From Methanosarcina barkeri 3 (GTDB lineage: Archaea > Halobacteriota > Methanosarcinia > Methanosarcinales > Methanosarcinaceae): a DNA stretch of 64,000 nt. This document shows positions 8,210 to 17,209 of this stretch, piece by piece. Where the stretch lies: the NCBI RefSeq assembly GCF_000970305.1, contig NZ_CP009517.1, forward strand, positions 2,914,001 through 2,978,000, given 5' to 3'. The notes under the pieces are model-generated. The model worked only from the letters and a program-made list of their open reading frames with translations, was not told the origin of the DNA and did not search any database. The position numbers were made by a program, and so were the translations under genes. How positions within the stretch are numbered: position 1 is the stretch's first letter; each line of letters begins with the position of its first letter.

Positions 8210-8872
8210 ATGCTGCTCTTTGGACACATTGGTGTTACACTGGGGATATTTTTTGTATTCTCATATGTTGCACCACAGTTAAAGACTATCATAGACAAAA
8301 GATACCTAGCTATTGGAGCTCTTTTGCCTGATTTGATAGACAAACCATTAGGAATGATTGTTTTTGCATCAACCATTTCAAACGGACGTATGATAAGTCA
8401 TACATTATTATTTTCCTTTACTATCTTCCTGATAGGCTTATACTTCTACGATAAAAGAAACGATATAGCAATTGTTTCCCTTGCTTCAGGTTCTTTTTTC
8501 CATCTTATGGAAGATCAGATGTGGAATACGCCAAATACCTTATTCTGGCCTCTGTTTGGATGGAGTTTTCCAAAAGATAATATTGCTGATGGAGTTGCAT
8601 TTTTATTAATGCTATTTAAAAAATCTTTTACACTTAACTTTTCGCAGGGTTTTGCTCTTGACCACACTTTCATTCCAGAACTACTAGGAATGATAGTAAT
8701 AGTTATTTTCACTTTAAATTGGTTAAAAAACAAATTGAGCAAAGCAAGCTCTGAAGATGAGGAAATAAAAAAAGAAATTACTAAAAAACCGACTATAGAA
8801 ACAAACGTGCTTTATATAGCAGGTTTCCTGGTGTTTGGACTACTTTCTGTAAGAGCGATTATAGCACTTTAA
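8210..8872 (+). CDS. Membrane-bound metal-dependent hydrolase (DUF457/YdjM-like)
   Basis: A 220-residue integral membrane protein. The His/Asp pattern of the YdjM/DUF457 family is visible: an early His (LFGHIGVTLGI), ALLPDLIDKPLG, RMISHTLLF and FFHLMEDQMW, which together would bind metal near the membrane surface. About five transmembrane segments are predicted by eye, the last one at the very C-terminus after a charged stretch (SEDEEIKKEITKK). The biochemical substrate of the family is unknown. Single gene; ATG start with a poor ribosome site, perhaps leaderless (AT-rich DNA just upstream). Confidence 0.75.
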   Translation: MLLFGHIGVTLGIFFVFSYVAPQLKTIIDKRYLAIGALLPDLIDKPLGMIVFASTISNGRMISHTLLFSFTIFLIGLYFYDKRNDIAIVSLASGSFFHLMEDQMWNTPNTLFWPLFGWSFPKDNIADGVAFLLMLFKKSFTLNFSQGFALDHTFIPELLGMIVIVIFTLNWLKNKLSKASSEDEEIKKEITKKPTIETNVLYIAGFLVFGLLSVRAIIAL

Positions 8873-9566
8873 GATTTTAACCGAGACTTATGGGATAAAT
8901 AAGATACAAAACTTTCAAATTCAAGAACTAAAACCTAAATTTACTTATTTACTTATTTATTTACTTATTTATTTACTTATTTATGTACTTATTTAGTTAC
9001 TTATTTATTAAAGTTTAGTATGTTTCAAATTTTATGCAAATTTGCTTTACTGCTTAGGTATGACTTTTCAGCATAAACTGATTTATCAATAAAATAGTAA
9101 ATCTTGATTTTTGTGATGAAGAGTAACTATACAAGGGATTATATTTGCTTAATTTTACATACTATCTTCTCTGAATTATACTGTATTTTTTTCAATCATT
9201 GACTTTACAATAACATAAGAAGTAATTTCTATTTTTTATAAAAAATTGCTCTTTTTGTCAGAGTTTTTTCACAAATACCGCGTTTGCTTTCTCAGTCATT
9301 CCATAATAAAGGAATACGCTTGTTCGTATAGAGGAATGGAATATAAGCGAATAAATATAAAATTCGAAAATTTGAAAAGTATTTTATGTTCTGCCACTAT
9401 CTTACTTAAAGAAATCGTGCAGTTAAGTTATAAGACCAGTAGCGCAAAATCCTGTATAATTATTTATGTTTTATTTTGCACAAACTCGAAGCTGCTTGAT
9501 TCTAAAATTAATTTAAATCAACGATAGAAGTTAGAATTATTAAGTAACTGATGAGGTCTGATTAAA
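8873..9566. other. Gene-free stretch with a TTTACTTA microsatellite
   Basis: Positions 8940-9011 consist of imperfect TTTACTTATTTA units (about 70 bases). The remainder is AT-rich. One 93-codon frame at 9246-9527 has unnatural composition (many Ser, Ile, Cys and Leu codons, no motif, no ribosome site) and is not called a gene. The promoter of the 9567 gene lies at the right end. Confidence 0.5.
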
Positions 9567-10571
9567 ATGATCAAAAGAAGGAATATTTGCAAATGGATAA
9601 TGCTTATCGTTTGTATTTCTTTCTTATTACTTGGTTCTGCAAGTGCAAATAATAGCGAATTAAATAACTCCGAATATAATGAAATCTCTGACCCTTCTAT
9701 AAAGGAATTTGCAAATGATCCCTCGTTTATAGCATACAGGGGAACTCTACCGGAAACAATTGATCAGAAGTGGGAAAATTCAATTGCAAATTGTTGGTTA
9801 AATCTTACCCGAATGGGTCCGTCTTATTCCGAATTTGACAGTTCTATAAAAAGCGTTGCTGCCAGTGATGTAATAATAGTCGAATTGGGCTCTGCCTATA
9901 AAGGAAAAGTAGACGACTCCAAAATTAATGAAATATATCAGAAAATTGAGGATTACTGCAAACAGAAGGAAGGTATAAGTGAGGTTCCTGTAGTCTTTAT
10001 GTGGGCCCATGATGAGGAGGATCTTCCATTACCGGATTATGGCCCTCAGATCTTTGAGGAAGTTAAAAATGAGTCCGGATTCATAGCCACTCGAGGAACA
10101 ATGCCTGTGATTACAGATGCAAGTGAAAAAGTGGAATGGGGAGAAACAGCAGGAAATTGCATTCATAGTTTCACAGATGAACTTGATCATTATATGTTAG
10201 AAAACAGTGGACCAGTGGTTGGTTATGGCTATAACTATAGGGGATATATATTTGTGGAGTTTGATAAAAAATCTCCTGAAAATGTTAATGAGTCAATAAT
10301 TGATGAAATTTATCTAATAATTGACGACCATAGTAAACAGGAAGGTGTAAGTGAAGTACCAGTAGTTTTTGAATGGGGAGAAGTGCCAAGACTTGATGAT
10401 TTACCAGCAGATGAGATACCAGATGTAAACGAGAGTAATGGCGTCAACTTATCAGGTAATGAAGAGGAGACTACTGGTAATAAGACAGCAAATCAAATCC
10501 CTGGATTTACTTCAACGTTGTCTGTTTTAGGGATTTTATCATTACTAGTTTTCAAGCATCCATATAGATAA
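9567..10571 (+). CDS. PGF-CTERM surface protein with two repeat domains
   Basis: A 334-residue secreted protein. A signal peptide (about residues 1-27, ending GSASA) is followed by two homologous domains of about 120 residues, each with an FIAxRGTxP start and an EVPVVFxW end (about residues 53-150 and 167-267). A short acidic linker leads to IPGFTSTLSVLGILSLLVF plus basic residues, the PGF-CTERM sorting signal cleaved by archaeosortase in methanogens. It is therefore probably lipid-anchored on the cell surface. Function is unknown; similar two-domain proteins are found in Methanosarcina. It is a single gene with ATG start. Confidence 0.78.
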   Translation: MIKRRNICKWIMLIVCISFLLLGSASANNSELNNSEYNEISDPSIKEFANDPSFIAYRGTLPETIDQKWENSIANCWLNLTRMGPSYSEFDSSIKSVAASDVIIVELGSAYKGKVDDSKINEIYQKIEDYCKQKEGISEVPVVFMWAHDEEDLPLPDYGPQIFEEVKNESGFIATRGTMPVITDASEKVEWGETAGNCIHSFTDELDHYMLENSGPVVGYGYNYRGYIFVEFDKKSPENVNESIIDEIYLIIDDHSKQEGVSEVPVVFEWGEVPRLDDLPADEIPDVNESNGVNLSGNEEETTGNKTANQIPGFTSTLSVLGILSLLVFKHPYR

Positions 10572-10692
10572 GGTCATTATTTCCCACTATACAGGTATTT
10601 CCCCAAAATAATAAGAAAAGTAACCGAAGAATAGCGTTAATAAGTATTGATATCTGGTCTTGTTTAAACGAAATGGTTAAGCCGGCGTTTTT

Positions 10693-11211
10693 ATGATCAC
10701 TGCAGAACAAAGCAACACTGATAACATATATATCCGAGAAGTTTCTTCTGAAAGTGATTTAGAAGAAAGCTTGAGGACTGTAAAGACTTCGTTCATAACT
10801 ATAGCAAAAAATTTTAATCTTACCGAAAAGGATAATCCTTCAAGTCCCGCTTTTACTAATATTACTAAGCTTAAAGAAATGAAAGTAAACGGCGTAAAAA
10901 TGTATGGTTTATATGTTGGAGCTAAACAGGAGGGTTTTGTGGCAATTGAGAAAGCAAAAGATGAGGTTTTTTATATGGAGAGACTAGCGGTTCATCCGGA
11001 TTCGAGACACAAAGGCTACGGAAGAAATCTGATAGACTTTGTAGTTGAATATGCTAAACAAAATGGGGGGAAGAAAGTCTCAATTGGAATCATAAATGAG
11101 AATGAAAAACTAAAGAACTGGTATAAGAAATATGGGTTTAAGGAGACGGGCTTAAAAAAGTTTGAACATATGTCTTTTACTGTTTGTTTTATGGAAAAGG
11201 TTCTTCTATAA
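10693..11211 (+). CDS. GNAT-family N-acetyltransferase
   Basis: A 172-residue acetyltransferase with the GNAT acetyl-CoA motif A: MERLAVHPDSRHKGYGRNLI (the R/Q-x-x-G-x-G/A loop is RHKGYG, about residues 109-114), followed by AKQNGGKKVSIGIINENEKL and the terminal WYKKYGFKETG hairpin. The N-terminal half that binds the acceptor is not distinctive, so the substrate (amino acid, peptide or small amine) is unknown. Single gene, transcribed toward the convergent DUF364 gene. Confidence 0.88.
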   Translation: MITAEQSNTDNIYIREVSSESDLEESLRTVKTSFITIAKNFNLTEKDNPSSPAFTNITKLKEMKVNGVKMYGLYVGAKQEGFVAIEKAKDEVFYMERLAVHPDSRHKGYGRNLIDFVVEYAKQNGGKKVSIGIINENEKLKNWYKKYGFKETGLKKFEHMSFTVCFMEKVLL

Positions 11212-11279
11212 ACACACGGAATCACTGGTTATTACTTCATCGGTGTTTCCCTTCCCACTTCACTCAAAAGGATTCTTTC

Positions 11280-11468
11280 TTATTCGCTTCTTCTGAACGC
11301 TACCTTTTCCCTGCAATGCTTGTGCAACTTCTTCGTGCCCTCTGCTTCGCTGCCCGAGTTCCGCTTCGGGAGCACGGTGTCTGTTTCGTTATTCTGTGCT
11401 TCGCTGCCCGAGTTCCGCTTCGGGAGCACGGCGTCTGTTTCGTTATTCTGTGCTCCGCTCAAACAGAT
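11280..11468 (-). repeat. Duplicated 3' end of the DUF364 gene with a 54-bp tandem repeat
   Basis: Two 54-base units (11344-11397 and 11398-11451, one difference) contain a CCCGA/TCGGG hairpin. Beyond them, 11280-11343 reads on the minus strand as EGTKKLHKHCREKVAFRRSE, a diverged copy of the C-terminus of the adjacent gene (GGTKKLHKYCGEKIAFRKQ). The 54-base units are in frame with this copy (18 residues each). So the end of the gene was duplicated downstream and a dispersed repeat lies between the copies. Confidence 0.8.
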
Positions 11469-12377
11469 TTATTTTTGGTTTATCTGTTTTCTAAATGCTA
11501 TCTTCTCGCCGCAGTACTTGTGAAGTTTTTTCGTCCCTCCTGCTTCACTGACAATGGTAAGCATCGTCATAGGATCAAGAATTCGGGTTCCCATTACTGC
11601 AGTAATTCCCCTCTCGAAAAACGGAGCAGGATAAAGAGGAGCGCTTGGACCGAGCAGGACAACTTCCCTTGCTGCACCCCTTAGGGGAATCAGTTTATCA
11701 AAAGTCCTGTTGGCAAGAGTACTTGCACTGAGAATGATTACATCCGATTCAGGGAGAATTTCTCTGGCTTTTTCTGAGGACAAAGTCCGAATGTCAGGAG
11801 ATTCGATTTCACGTTTTTCGAGGATTGTGAGCTTATTTGTTATTTTCAGGATTTTAGGGACAAGAGGACCAAAATATCCTACCATTGCAACCCTGTCTTC
11901 GGGCTTTATAAGATCGAGGATATCTATTTTTGATGGCGGGAAATTTTCAGGTTTGATGTCCCGCAGCATGTGAGAAAGAGCATTTGCAGTTGCAATTCCG
12001 ACTGCGGCTTCAAGAGGATTTTCCGACAGGGCAAGTTCAAGCAATTTATCCGCAGTTTTACCTTTCAGAAAGCCTGAAAACCCAAGAGCAGGACAGCCTG
12101 AAAACTCGTAAAGTGGGGTGCAGGCAACACCCCCGTAGTTCTCTTGAAGCAGGACTCCGGTATAGGCAAGCCCGATCCTGACATCCTTTACTTCAATTTC
12201 CTTAAGATCAGGGCCCAGGTCGCTTTTAAGAGCATTCACCAGGGAGGGCAGAATTTCAGTTCCTTTTTTAGTTTTTTCCACTTTATTTATTTCCGCCTTA
12301 TTTATTTCCGTCTTATTTATTTTCGCTGTATTTATTTTCACTTTATTTCTTTCCACTTTGTTTCCTTCCACTTTCAA
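11469..12377 (-). CDS. DUF364 / DUF4213 family protein
   Basis: A 302-residue protein with an N-terminal DUF4213-type domain (about residues 40-140) and a C-terminal Rossmann-like DUF364 domain (MVGYFGPLVPKI, SDVIILSASTLANRTFDKL, LLGPSAPLYPAPFFERGI). DUF364 has been described as a putative heavy-metal chelation domain; its reaction is unknown. The first 38 residues are low-complexity Lys/Asn/Ile repeats encoded by 15-base tandem units, so an internal GTG (KVEKTKK region) may be the true start. It follows modD at about 80 bases on the same strand, suggesting a joint role in metal handling, possibly molybdenum or tungsten; this is inference. Its 3' end is duplicated downstream. Confidence 0.78.
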   Translation of the reverse strand: MKVEGNKVERNKVKINTAKINKTEINKAEINKVEKTKKGTEILPSLVNALKSDLGPDLKEIEVKDVRIGLAYTGVLLQENYGGVACTPLYEFSGCPALGFSGFLKGKTADKLLELALSENPLEAAVGIATANALSHMLRDIKPENFPPSKIDILDLIKPEDRVAMVGYFGPLVPKILKITNKLTILEKREIESPDIRTLSSEKAREILPESDVIILSASTLANRTFDKLIPLRGAAREVVLLGPSAPLYPAPFFERGITAVMGTRILDPMTMLTIVSEAGGTKKLHKYCGEKIAFRKQINQK

Positions 12378-12456
12378 TCCATTTTTCCTATTCTTCTTTA
12401 TTTGCCGAGAATTTTATTTTTTCGGAAGATTCCTTTTTGGTACGCTACTACTTTTT

Positions 12457-13248
12457 TTAGATTCTTTCGATTTTCGTTGTAAAGTCAAGGGGATTTGCGT
12501 AATAGGGAGCGCTTATAACGATAATGTCTACAAAAGGAGCGTATTCCGGAATCATGGATGCTTTAATTCCTCCCACTGCAAGTTCAAGCTTCGGATTGAG
12601 CTTTTTAAGTTCAGGCCCGATTTCCCGTAGCTCTTTCGGAGAAAGATGGTCAAGAAGCATAATATCCGACATTCCAACGTATTTAAACGCTTCATCTCTA
12701 TTTCTGGGCTCGATTTCTATCTTTTTCATAGCCCTGAGTTTTCCAAGTTCTCCTGCAACTTCCAGATGGTTCTGGCTGATCTGGATGGAATCGCTTAGGG
12801 AGTTTCTATGGATGTCTCCTCCACCTGCACGGACGGCTTTAAGCTCAAATACCCGCGATCCGGGATGGGTCTTCCGACTTGTTGCAATGATAAAGTCAGG
12901 ATTTACCTTTCGGCCTGCGTTTACCATAGAGGCTGTTTCTGTGGCAATTGCACACATAATGGTGAGGAAAGTTTGAGACACCCTCCAGAATCTGAACAGG
13001 AGTTTTATGTCTCCTTCGGCTTCTAAAATTGAATCCTCAGGCTCGAAAGCCTTTCCATCTCGAAGATAATTCCGAATTTTCAGGCCTTTTCTCTCATAAT
13101 AATCTGCCAGGTCGCCGGCACAGGCACAGATTCCGCTTTCTCTTGAGATAATTCTCATTTTTCCCTTACCTTCAAGCTTGAGCAGCTCTGCGCTTTCATC
13201 CTGATAGGGACAATCTTCATAAAAATAAAGTTCAAAAAGGTCTATCAT
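12457..13248 (-). CDS. modD: ModD (NadC-like phosphoribosyltransferase family)
   Basis: A 263-residue homologue of nicotinate-nucleotide pyrophosphorylase of the ModD branch, which is found with molybdate genes and has no settled function. It shows the family signatures SRKTHPGSRVFELKAVRAGG, IHRNSLSDSIQISQNH and the barrel-end AVGGIKASMIPEYA. The start at ATG 13248 is chosen because GAGG lies 7 bases before it; an in-frame TTG at 13260 is less likely. The DUF364 gene follows in the same direction. A true NadC role is less likely because the active-site surroundings follow ModD. The Mo-type dehydrogenase at the window start shows the cell needs molybdopterin, but the genes are 10 kb apart. Confidence 0.8.
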   Translation of the reverse strand: MIDLFELYFYEDCPYQDESAELLKLEGKGKMRIISRESGICACAGDLADYYERKGLKIRNYLRDGKAFEPEDSILEAEGDIKLLFRFWRVSQTFLTIMCAIATETASMVNAGRKVNPDFIIATSRKTHPGSRVFELKAVRAGGGDIHRNSLSDSIQISQNHLEVAGELGKLRAMKKIEIEPRNRDEAFKYVGMSDIMLLDHLSPKELREIGPELKKLNPKLELAVGGIKASMIPEYAPFVDIIVISAPYYANPLDFTTKIERI

Positions 13249-13683
13249 GTTTTGCCTCAAAATTTCCTTAACAAATTTATGCTTTTTTTCATTTTTCTTT
13301 ACTGACGGTTTTTCGCATCAATCTAATATCAATTTCGTATCAATCTCGCATCAGTTTCGTATCAATCTCTTTGCTCCGATGCAGTTCGTTTTACTTCGGA
13401 TTCTATTAAGTCTGACTCTGATTACTTTCCTCTTATAATCCTGACATTTACAGCTTTGAATAAGCGCAATCTTCTTTTCCGAACTCCTTAAGGATTGCTG
13501 GGAAAAACTCAGCTCCATATTCATGTATGAACTTCTTACGATATGTTTGAACATACATAACGCTTAATATAAGTTTTTATAAAAAAGTACAGGAGAATAT
13601 AATTAAGAATTGTAGAAAAGTTTAGGTTGATTTCCAATTTAAAAATTTAAAAAGAAAGAAAGAAAGAAAGATTTAAATTCAAT
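13249..13683. other. Gene-free stretch with short repeats
   Basis: Contains imperfect repeats of TCGTATCAATCTCGCATCAG (13320-13375) and an AAAG microsatellite near 13653-13673. No supportable gene. The modD promoter must lie at the left end. Confidence 0.4.
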
Positions 13684-14325
13684 TTAAAGATCAAGCATTC
13701 TCTGCCTATACTTTTCCAATTCTTCAGTTCCTTTTTCTCTGGACATGCTGCTTGCTTCGTAAATTATGTAAGATGAAAGGACTTTCATTCCCATATATTC
13801 AAAAATGCAATGAGTTATTGACTCCAGATGCCTATTCAGATCTCCATGGGCTCCTTCCTCCGAATACATCGATTTCGGAGCTCCGGTAGTTGTAACAATC
13901 ATTGCGGATTTTCCTTTAAAAAGCCCGGTATCGTAGGCACTATTCGTAACCGGGTTGAACCCAAATCCAGGTGCCAGGACGCGGTCGATCCAGCCTTTCA
14001 TAATAGCTGGCATAAAAGTAAAATAAATAGGGAACTGGAAAATCAGAAGGTCTGCCCATTTCACTTTTTCCATTTCTTCCTTTATGTCAGGTGAAAAGGC
14101 CCCTGTCTTTACAGCTTTTATAGCTTCGAAAAAAGGGTTGAAGATTTCCAGGTTTTTCCTTTCAGGAAAATCCGAAGCTTTCAGAACAGGATGAAACTTC
14201 ATTGCATAAAGATCTGAGAGCTTTACTTCATGCCCCTTCTCCTGCAGGGCAGCAAGGGCCGTATCCTTTAAAGCGCCATTAAAAGATTTCGGTTCCGGGT
14301 GTGCGTAAACATAAAGAACTTTCAT
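13684..14325 (-). CDS. NAD(P)H dehydrogenase (quinone), flavodoxin-like fold
   Basis: A 213-residue protein of the NQO1/KefF/MdaB family: MKVLYVYAHPEPKSFNGAL is the FAD/FMN phosphate-binding start, and FQFPIYFTFMPAIMKGWIDR with VLAPGFGF is the signature around the flavin ring (usually FPLWWxxxPAILKGWxDR). These enzymes reduce quinones or similar acceptors by two electrons using NAD(P)H. The ATG at 14325 is preferred to one 33 bases upstream because GGGGGAGA lies 6-7 bases before it. Single gene. The paralogous gene at 42080 belongs to the same family. The physiological acceptor in a methanogen (methanophenazine or others) is unknown. Confidence 0.85.
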   Translation of the reverse strand: MKVLYVYAHPEPKSFNGALKDTALAALQEKGHEVKLSDLYAMKFHPVLKASDFPERKNLEIFNPFFEAIKAVKTGAFSPDIKEEMEKVKWADLLIFQFPIYFTFMPAIMKGWIDRVLAPGFGFNPVTNSAYDTGLFKGKSAMIVTTTGAPKSMYSEEGAHGDLNRHLESITHCIFEYMGMKVLSSYIIYEASSMSREKGTEELEKYRQRMLDL

Positions 14326-14593
14326 TTCATTCTCCCCCAAGTTATATATTAAATTCATTTTCCGGAATAAAAAAGTAAGGTTACTTAACTTTTGATGCGA
14401 CAGGAAATAAAGAACATGCTGAATCTATAGAATTAGTAAAATATGCATAAAATCAAGTTTTGAACGTAAATCTCATGCCTAACTCAATCCAGATTAAGAC
14501 AACTAAGGACACACTGAAAATATTAAAAGATTCTATCCCATAATCAGCCCTCTTGAGCGAACGAAGTGAGCGAAAAGGGCACCGTCCTCCCGA

Positions 14594-14645
14594 GACGGGA
14601 CTCGGGTGACGGGACTCGGGTGACGGGACTCGGGTGACGGAACTA
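14594..14645. repeat. 14-bp GC-rich tandem repeat
   Basis: Three exact copies of GACGGGACTCGGGT (14594-14607, 14608-14621, 14622-14635) and a partial fourth. Together with CCCGAG just upstream they can form alternative stems. The array lies between hisB and the convergent-side stretch with GAGCGAACGAAGTGAGCGA at about 14553. The rest of 14326-14670 holds no gene; this GC-rich island may act as the hisB 3' end. Confidence 0.8.
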
Positions 14646-14670
14646 GAAATTAGAGGGTTCCTTGGTTCCT

Positions 14671-15246
14671 TTATAGAGTTCCTTTAGTACTCTTTATTTC
14701 TTTACCTTCAATTTTTACAGCCCGTTTCATAGCATAGGCAAAAGCCTTGAAAAGAGCTTCGATCTTATGATGGTCATTATCACCATAGACACTCGCATGG
14801 ATGGTAATTTTTGCATTTGAGGCCAGAGTTTCGAAGAAGTGCTTTACAAGCTGGGTGCTGAATTGTCCTACCTGAGGCGCTGCAAATTCGGCTTTCAGAA
14901 CAAGATAGCTGCGTCCGCCTACATCCAGGGCAACCTCGGCAAGGGCTTCGTCCATGGGGATTCTGGCCTCTCCGAAACGGGCAGTCCCTGCCATATCCCC
15001 GAGTGTCTCTGCAAGCACTTTTCCGAGAACTATTCCTGTGTCTTCCACAAGGTGATGCTCATCCACGTACAGGTCACCATCCGCACGCACCTTGAGGTCA
15101 AATTCCGCATGCCTTGCAAAAGAAGTAAGCATATGGTCAAAAAACCCGATGCCTGTGTTGATATCGGCAATTCCAGTACCATCAAGGTTCAACTCAAGCT
15201 GGATATCAGTCTCTTTTGTTTTACGGGACATTCTGCCTGTTCTCAT
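14671..15246 (-). CDS. hisB: Imidazoleglycerol-phosphate dehydratase
   Basis: A 191-residue IGPD that dehydrates imidazole glycerol phosphate to imidazole acetol phosphate, step 6-7 of histidine synthesis. The manganese-binding histidine motifs are present: [23 protein letters not shown] near the middle, and [15 protein letters not shown] near the C-terminus. Length is normal for a monofunctional enzyme. ATG at 15246; a second ATG five codons in is possible. It is the third his gene on this strand (hisG, hisA, hisB), but 223 bases with a tandem repeat separate it from hisA, so it may have its own promoter. Confidence 0.96.
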   Translation of the reverse strand: MRTGRMSRKTKETDIQLELNLDGTGIADINTGIGFFDHMLTSFARHAEFDLKVRADGDLYVDEHHLVEDTGIVLGKVLAETLGDMAGTARFGEARIPMDEALAEVALDVGGRSYLVLKAEFAAPQVGQFSTQLVKHFFETLASNAKITIHASVYGDNDHHKIEALFKAFAYAMKRAVKIEGKEIKSTKGTL

Positions 15247-15300
15247 ACAGCATCACATTCTCTTTAAATTTATAAATGCTTTCTGTCTGGCTGCGTGTAA

Positions 15301-15377
15301 ATTCATTCTCTTGTAAATTCATTCTCTTGTAAATTCATTCTCTTGTAAATTCATTCTCTTGTAAATTCATTCTCTAT
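15301..15377. repeat. 16-bp tandem repeat between hisA and hisB
   Basis: Four exact copies of ATTCATTCTCTTGTAA (15301-15364) and a partial fifth. The array lies upstream of hisB, where a promoter would be expected. Confidence 0.9.
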
Positions 15378-15469
15378 GATTATCCGGCAAATTGAAGAAG
15401 CATAATTGAAAAAGTGTAATTATGAAGAAATCTCTGCCAGGAAACAAAAGTAAAATTTAATTTCACATT

Positions 15470-16213
15470 TCACTCATGTCGAATTGTTTCAATCGCTGCT
15501 TCAAGTGTGAACCTGCCTGTGTAGAGAGCACTACCTACTACAACTCCTGCAGCCCCGGTTTTCTTCAGAACCTGCAGGTCTTGAAGAGAACTTACTCCTC
15601 CAGATGCAATTACAGGAATGTTGACAGATTCCACAAGTTCTTTTGTAGGGATAGGATTTACTCCCTGCATAAGGCCCTCAGTATCTATATTTGTAAAAAG
15701 TAGGCTGCCTGCACCAAGTTCTTCAAACTTCCTGCCCATTTCTACAGGAGTTTGTGAGCATTCCTCAGTCCAGCCTTTGATGGAGATTTTTCCGTTTTTT
15801 GCATCCAGAGCAACGGTCACACGTTCACATCCAAAGGAGTTTGAAAGATGTTTTACAAGCTCCGGGTTCTGCAGTGCAGCAGTTCCGAGAATTACCCGCG
15901 AAATTCCAAGTTCAAGTAGAGAAGCTGCATCCTCAAAGCTCCGAATACCTCCTCCAACCTGAATCCGAATTCCTTTTTCTCGGCATGCATTTACTATTTT
16001 TTCAATGATAGGGGCGTTTTTACGCTCTCCTTCAATTGCTCCGTCCAGGTCTACCAGGTGCAGAGTCTTTGCCCCTTTTCTAACCCAGTCAAGGGCAGCT
16101 TCAACAGGATCGTCAAGAGACACAATCTCACTGCCAGGCACACCCTGCACAAGTTGAACACACTTTCCGCCCTTCATATCCACTGCAGGAATCACTTCAA
16201 AAACCAAAGTCAC
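15470..16213 (-). CDS. hisA: ProFAR isomerase (HisA)
   Basis: A 247-residue (beta-alpha)8 barrel enzyme that isomerises ProFAR to PRFAR. It starts VIPAVDMKGGKCVQLVQG, with the catalytic Asp in AVDMKGG, the phosphate loops VGGGIRSFEDA and ASGGVSSLQDL, and the second-half Asp in FTNIDTEGLMQG. Length is normal. It lies 126 bases downstream of hisG, in the same direction, and is probably cotranscribed with it. Confidence 0.96.
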   Translation of the reverse strand: MTLVFEVIPAVDMKGGKCVQLVQGVPGSEIVSLDDPVEAALDWVRKGAKTLHLVDLDGAIEGERKNAPIIEKIVNACREKGIRIQVGGGIRSFEDAASLLELGISRVILGTAALQNPELVKHLSNSFGCERVTVALDAKNGKISIKGWTEECSQTPVEMGRKFEELGAGSLLFTNIDTEGLMQGVNPIPTKELVESVNIPVIASGGVSSLQDLQVLKKTGAAGVVVGSALYTGRFTLEAAIETIRHE

Positions 16214-16339
16214 ATCTCCGACATATCTTTGAGAAATCTCCTTTTATCTTTAAGAGATCTCACTCTACTAAATTTCCTTCTGTTAAATCGCCTTTTTGTT
16301 TGTCTTACCCGAAAAGCGCATTCTCCGGATTTTTCCCTT

Positions 16340-17209
16340 TCAGGGCATTATTCTTTCGATAGGCACGACAAGAACGTCACGAGCACCAACATTCTTCAGC
16401 TTGTTTACAATAGTAAAAATCAGGTCAGCATCCACAACAGCATGAACTGCAAGGATGGATTCTCCGGACAGTTTACTGGACTCAACCTTCATAACTGTCG
16501 GGCCTGACATTCCTGGAAGGACTTCTTTTACTGCCTGGAGGGAAGATTCGGGAACATTCATCATAAGATAACGCCGCTGCTTTGCATTAAGCACGCTTTC
16601 CAATGCAGTTTTGATGTCCAGAATTTTGTCCTTTGTCTTGAGGCTTTCTTTATTTGCAATCAAATAGACCGTTGAAGAAAAAACAGTGTCAATTGGCTTT
16701 AAATGGTTTATCATCAGAGTGGTTCCAGAGCTTGAGATGTCCACTATTGCATCAGCTATTCCCACATGTGGAGTCATTTCACAGGCTCCGCTGACCTTTA
16801 TAACCTCAACATTGACTCCAAGCTTTTTGAAGTACTGGTGCGTGATTTCCGGAAACTCGGTTGCAATCTTTCGGCCTTCAAGATTTTCAGCTTTCTTAAA
16901 ATCCGAGTCCTCAGGGACAGCCAGAACAAGGCTAGCCTTTCCGAACTTGAGGTCCAGGAGAGTTTCAACCTTTGCACCCCTTTCCGTAATCAGATCTATG
17001 CCTGTAATACCTACGTCCGCAGCCCCGTCCTGCACGTACTCAGGAATATCAGCAGCCCTGGCAAAGAGGATATGGATATCCGGATCGGTAGTTTTTGCGA
17101 AAAGTTTTCGACTTTCAGCCCCTCCACTTATAGGGAGTCCTGCATCTTTGAAAATAGAGATTGTGGGTTCGTAAAGGCGCCCTTTATTGGGTATTGCAAT
17201 GCGAATCAT
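16340..17209 (-). CDS. hisG: ATP phosphoribosyltransferase, long form (HisG)
   Basis: A 289-residue HisG that joins ATP and PRPP in the first step of histidine synthesis. It opens IRIAIPNKGRLYEPTISIFK; the PRPP loop is DAIVDISSSGTTL (about residue 151), and the last 75 residues form the C-terminal histidine-binding domain of the long form (VEIxG-type; here RDVLVVPIERIM at the end). The long form works without HisZ and is feedback-inhibited by histidine. Translation starts at ATG 17209, with AGAGGACATAACAG upstream. It heads the hisG-hisA-hisB series. Confidence 0.96.
   Translation of the reverse strand: MIRIAIPNKGRLYEPTISIFKDAGLPISGGAESRKLFAKTTDPDIHILFARAADIPEYVQDGAADVGITGIDLITERGAKVETLLDLKFGKASLVLAVPEDSDFKKAENLEGRKIATEFPEITHQYFKKLGVNVEVIKVSGACEMTPHVGIADAIVDISSSGTTLMINHLKPIDTVFSSTVYLIANKESLKTKDKILDIKTALESVLNAKQRRYLMMNVPESSLQAVKEVLPGMSGPTVMKVESSKLSGESILAVHAVVDADLIFTIVNKLKNVGARDVLVVPIERIMP

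Noticed and set aside
9246-9527. 93-codon rightward frame
   Set aside because: Odd residue mix, no ribosome site, no motif.
11184-11684. 166-codon frame across the 54-bp repeat
   Set aside because: It runs antisense to the duplicated DUF364 end and is explained by the repeat.
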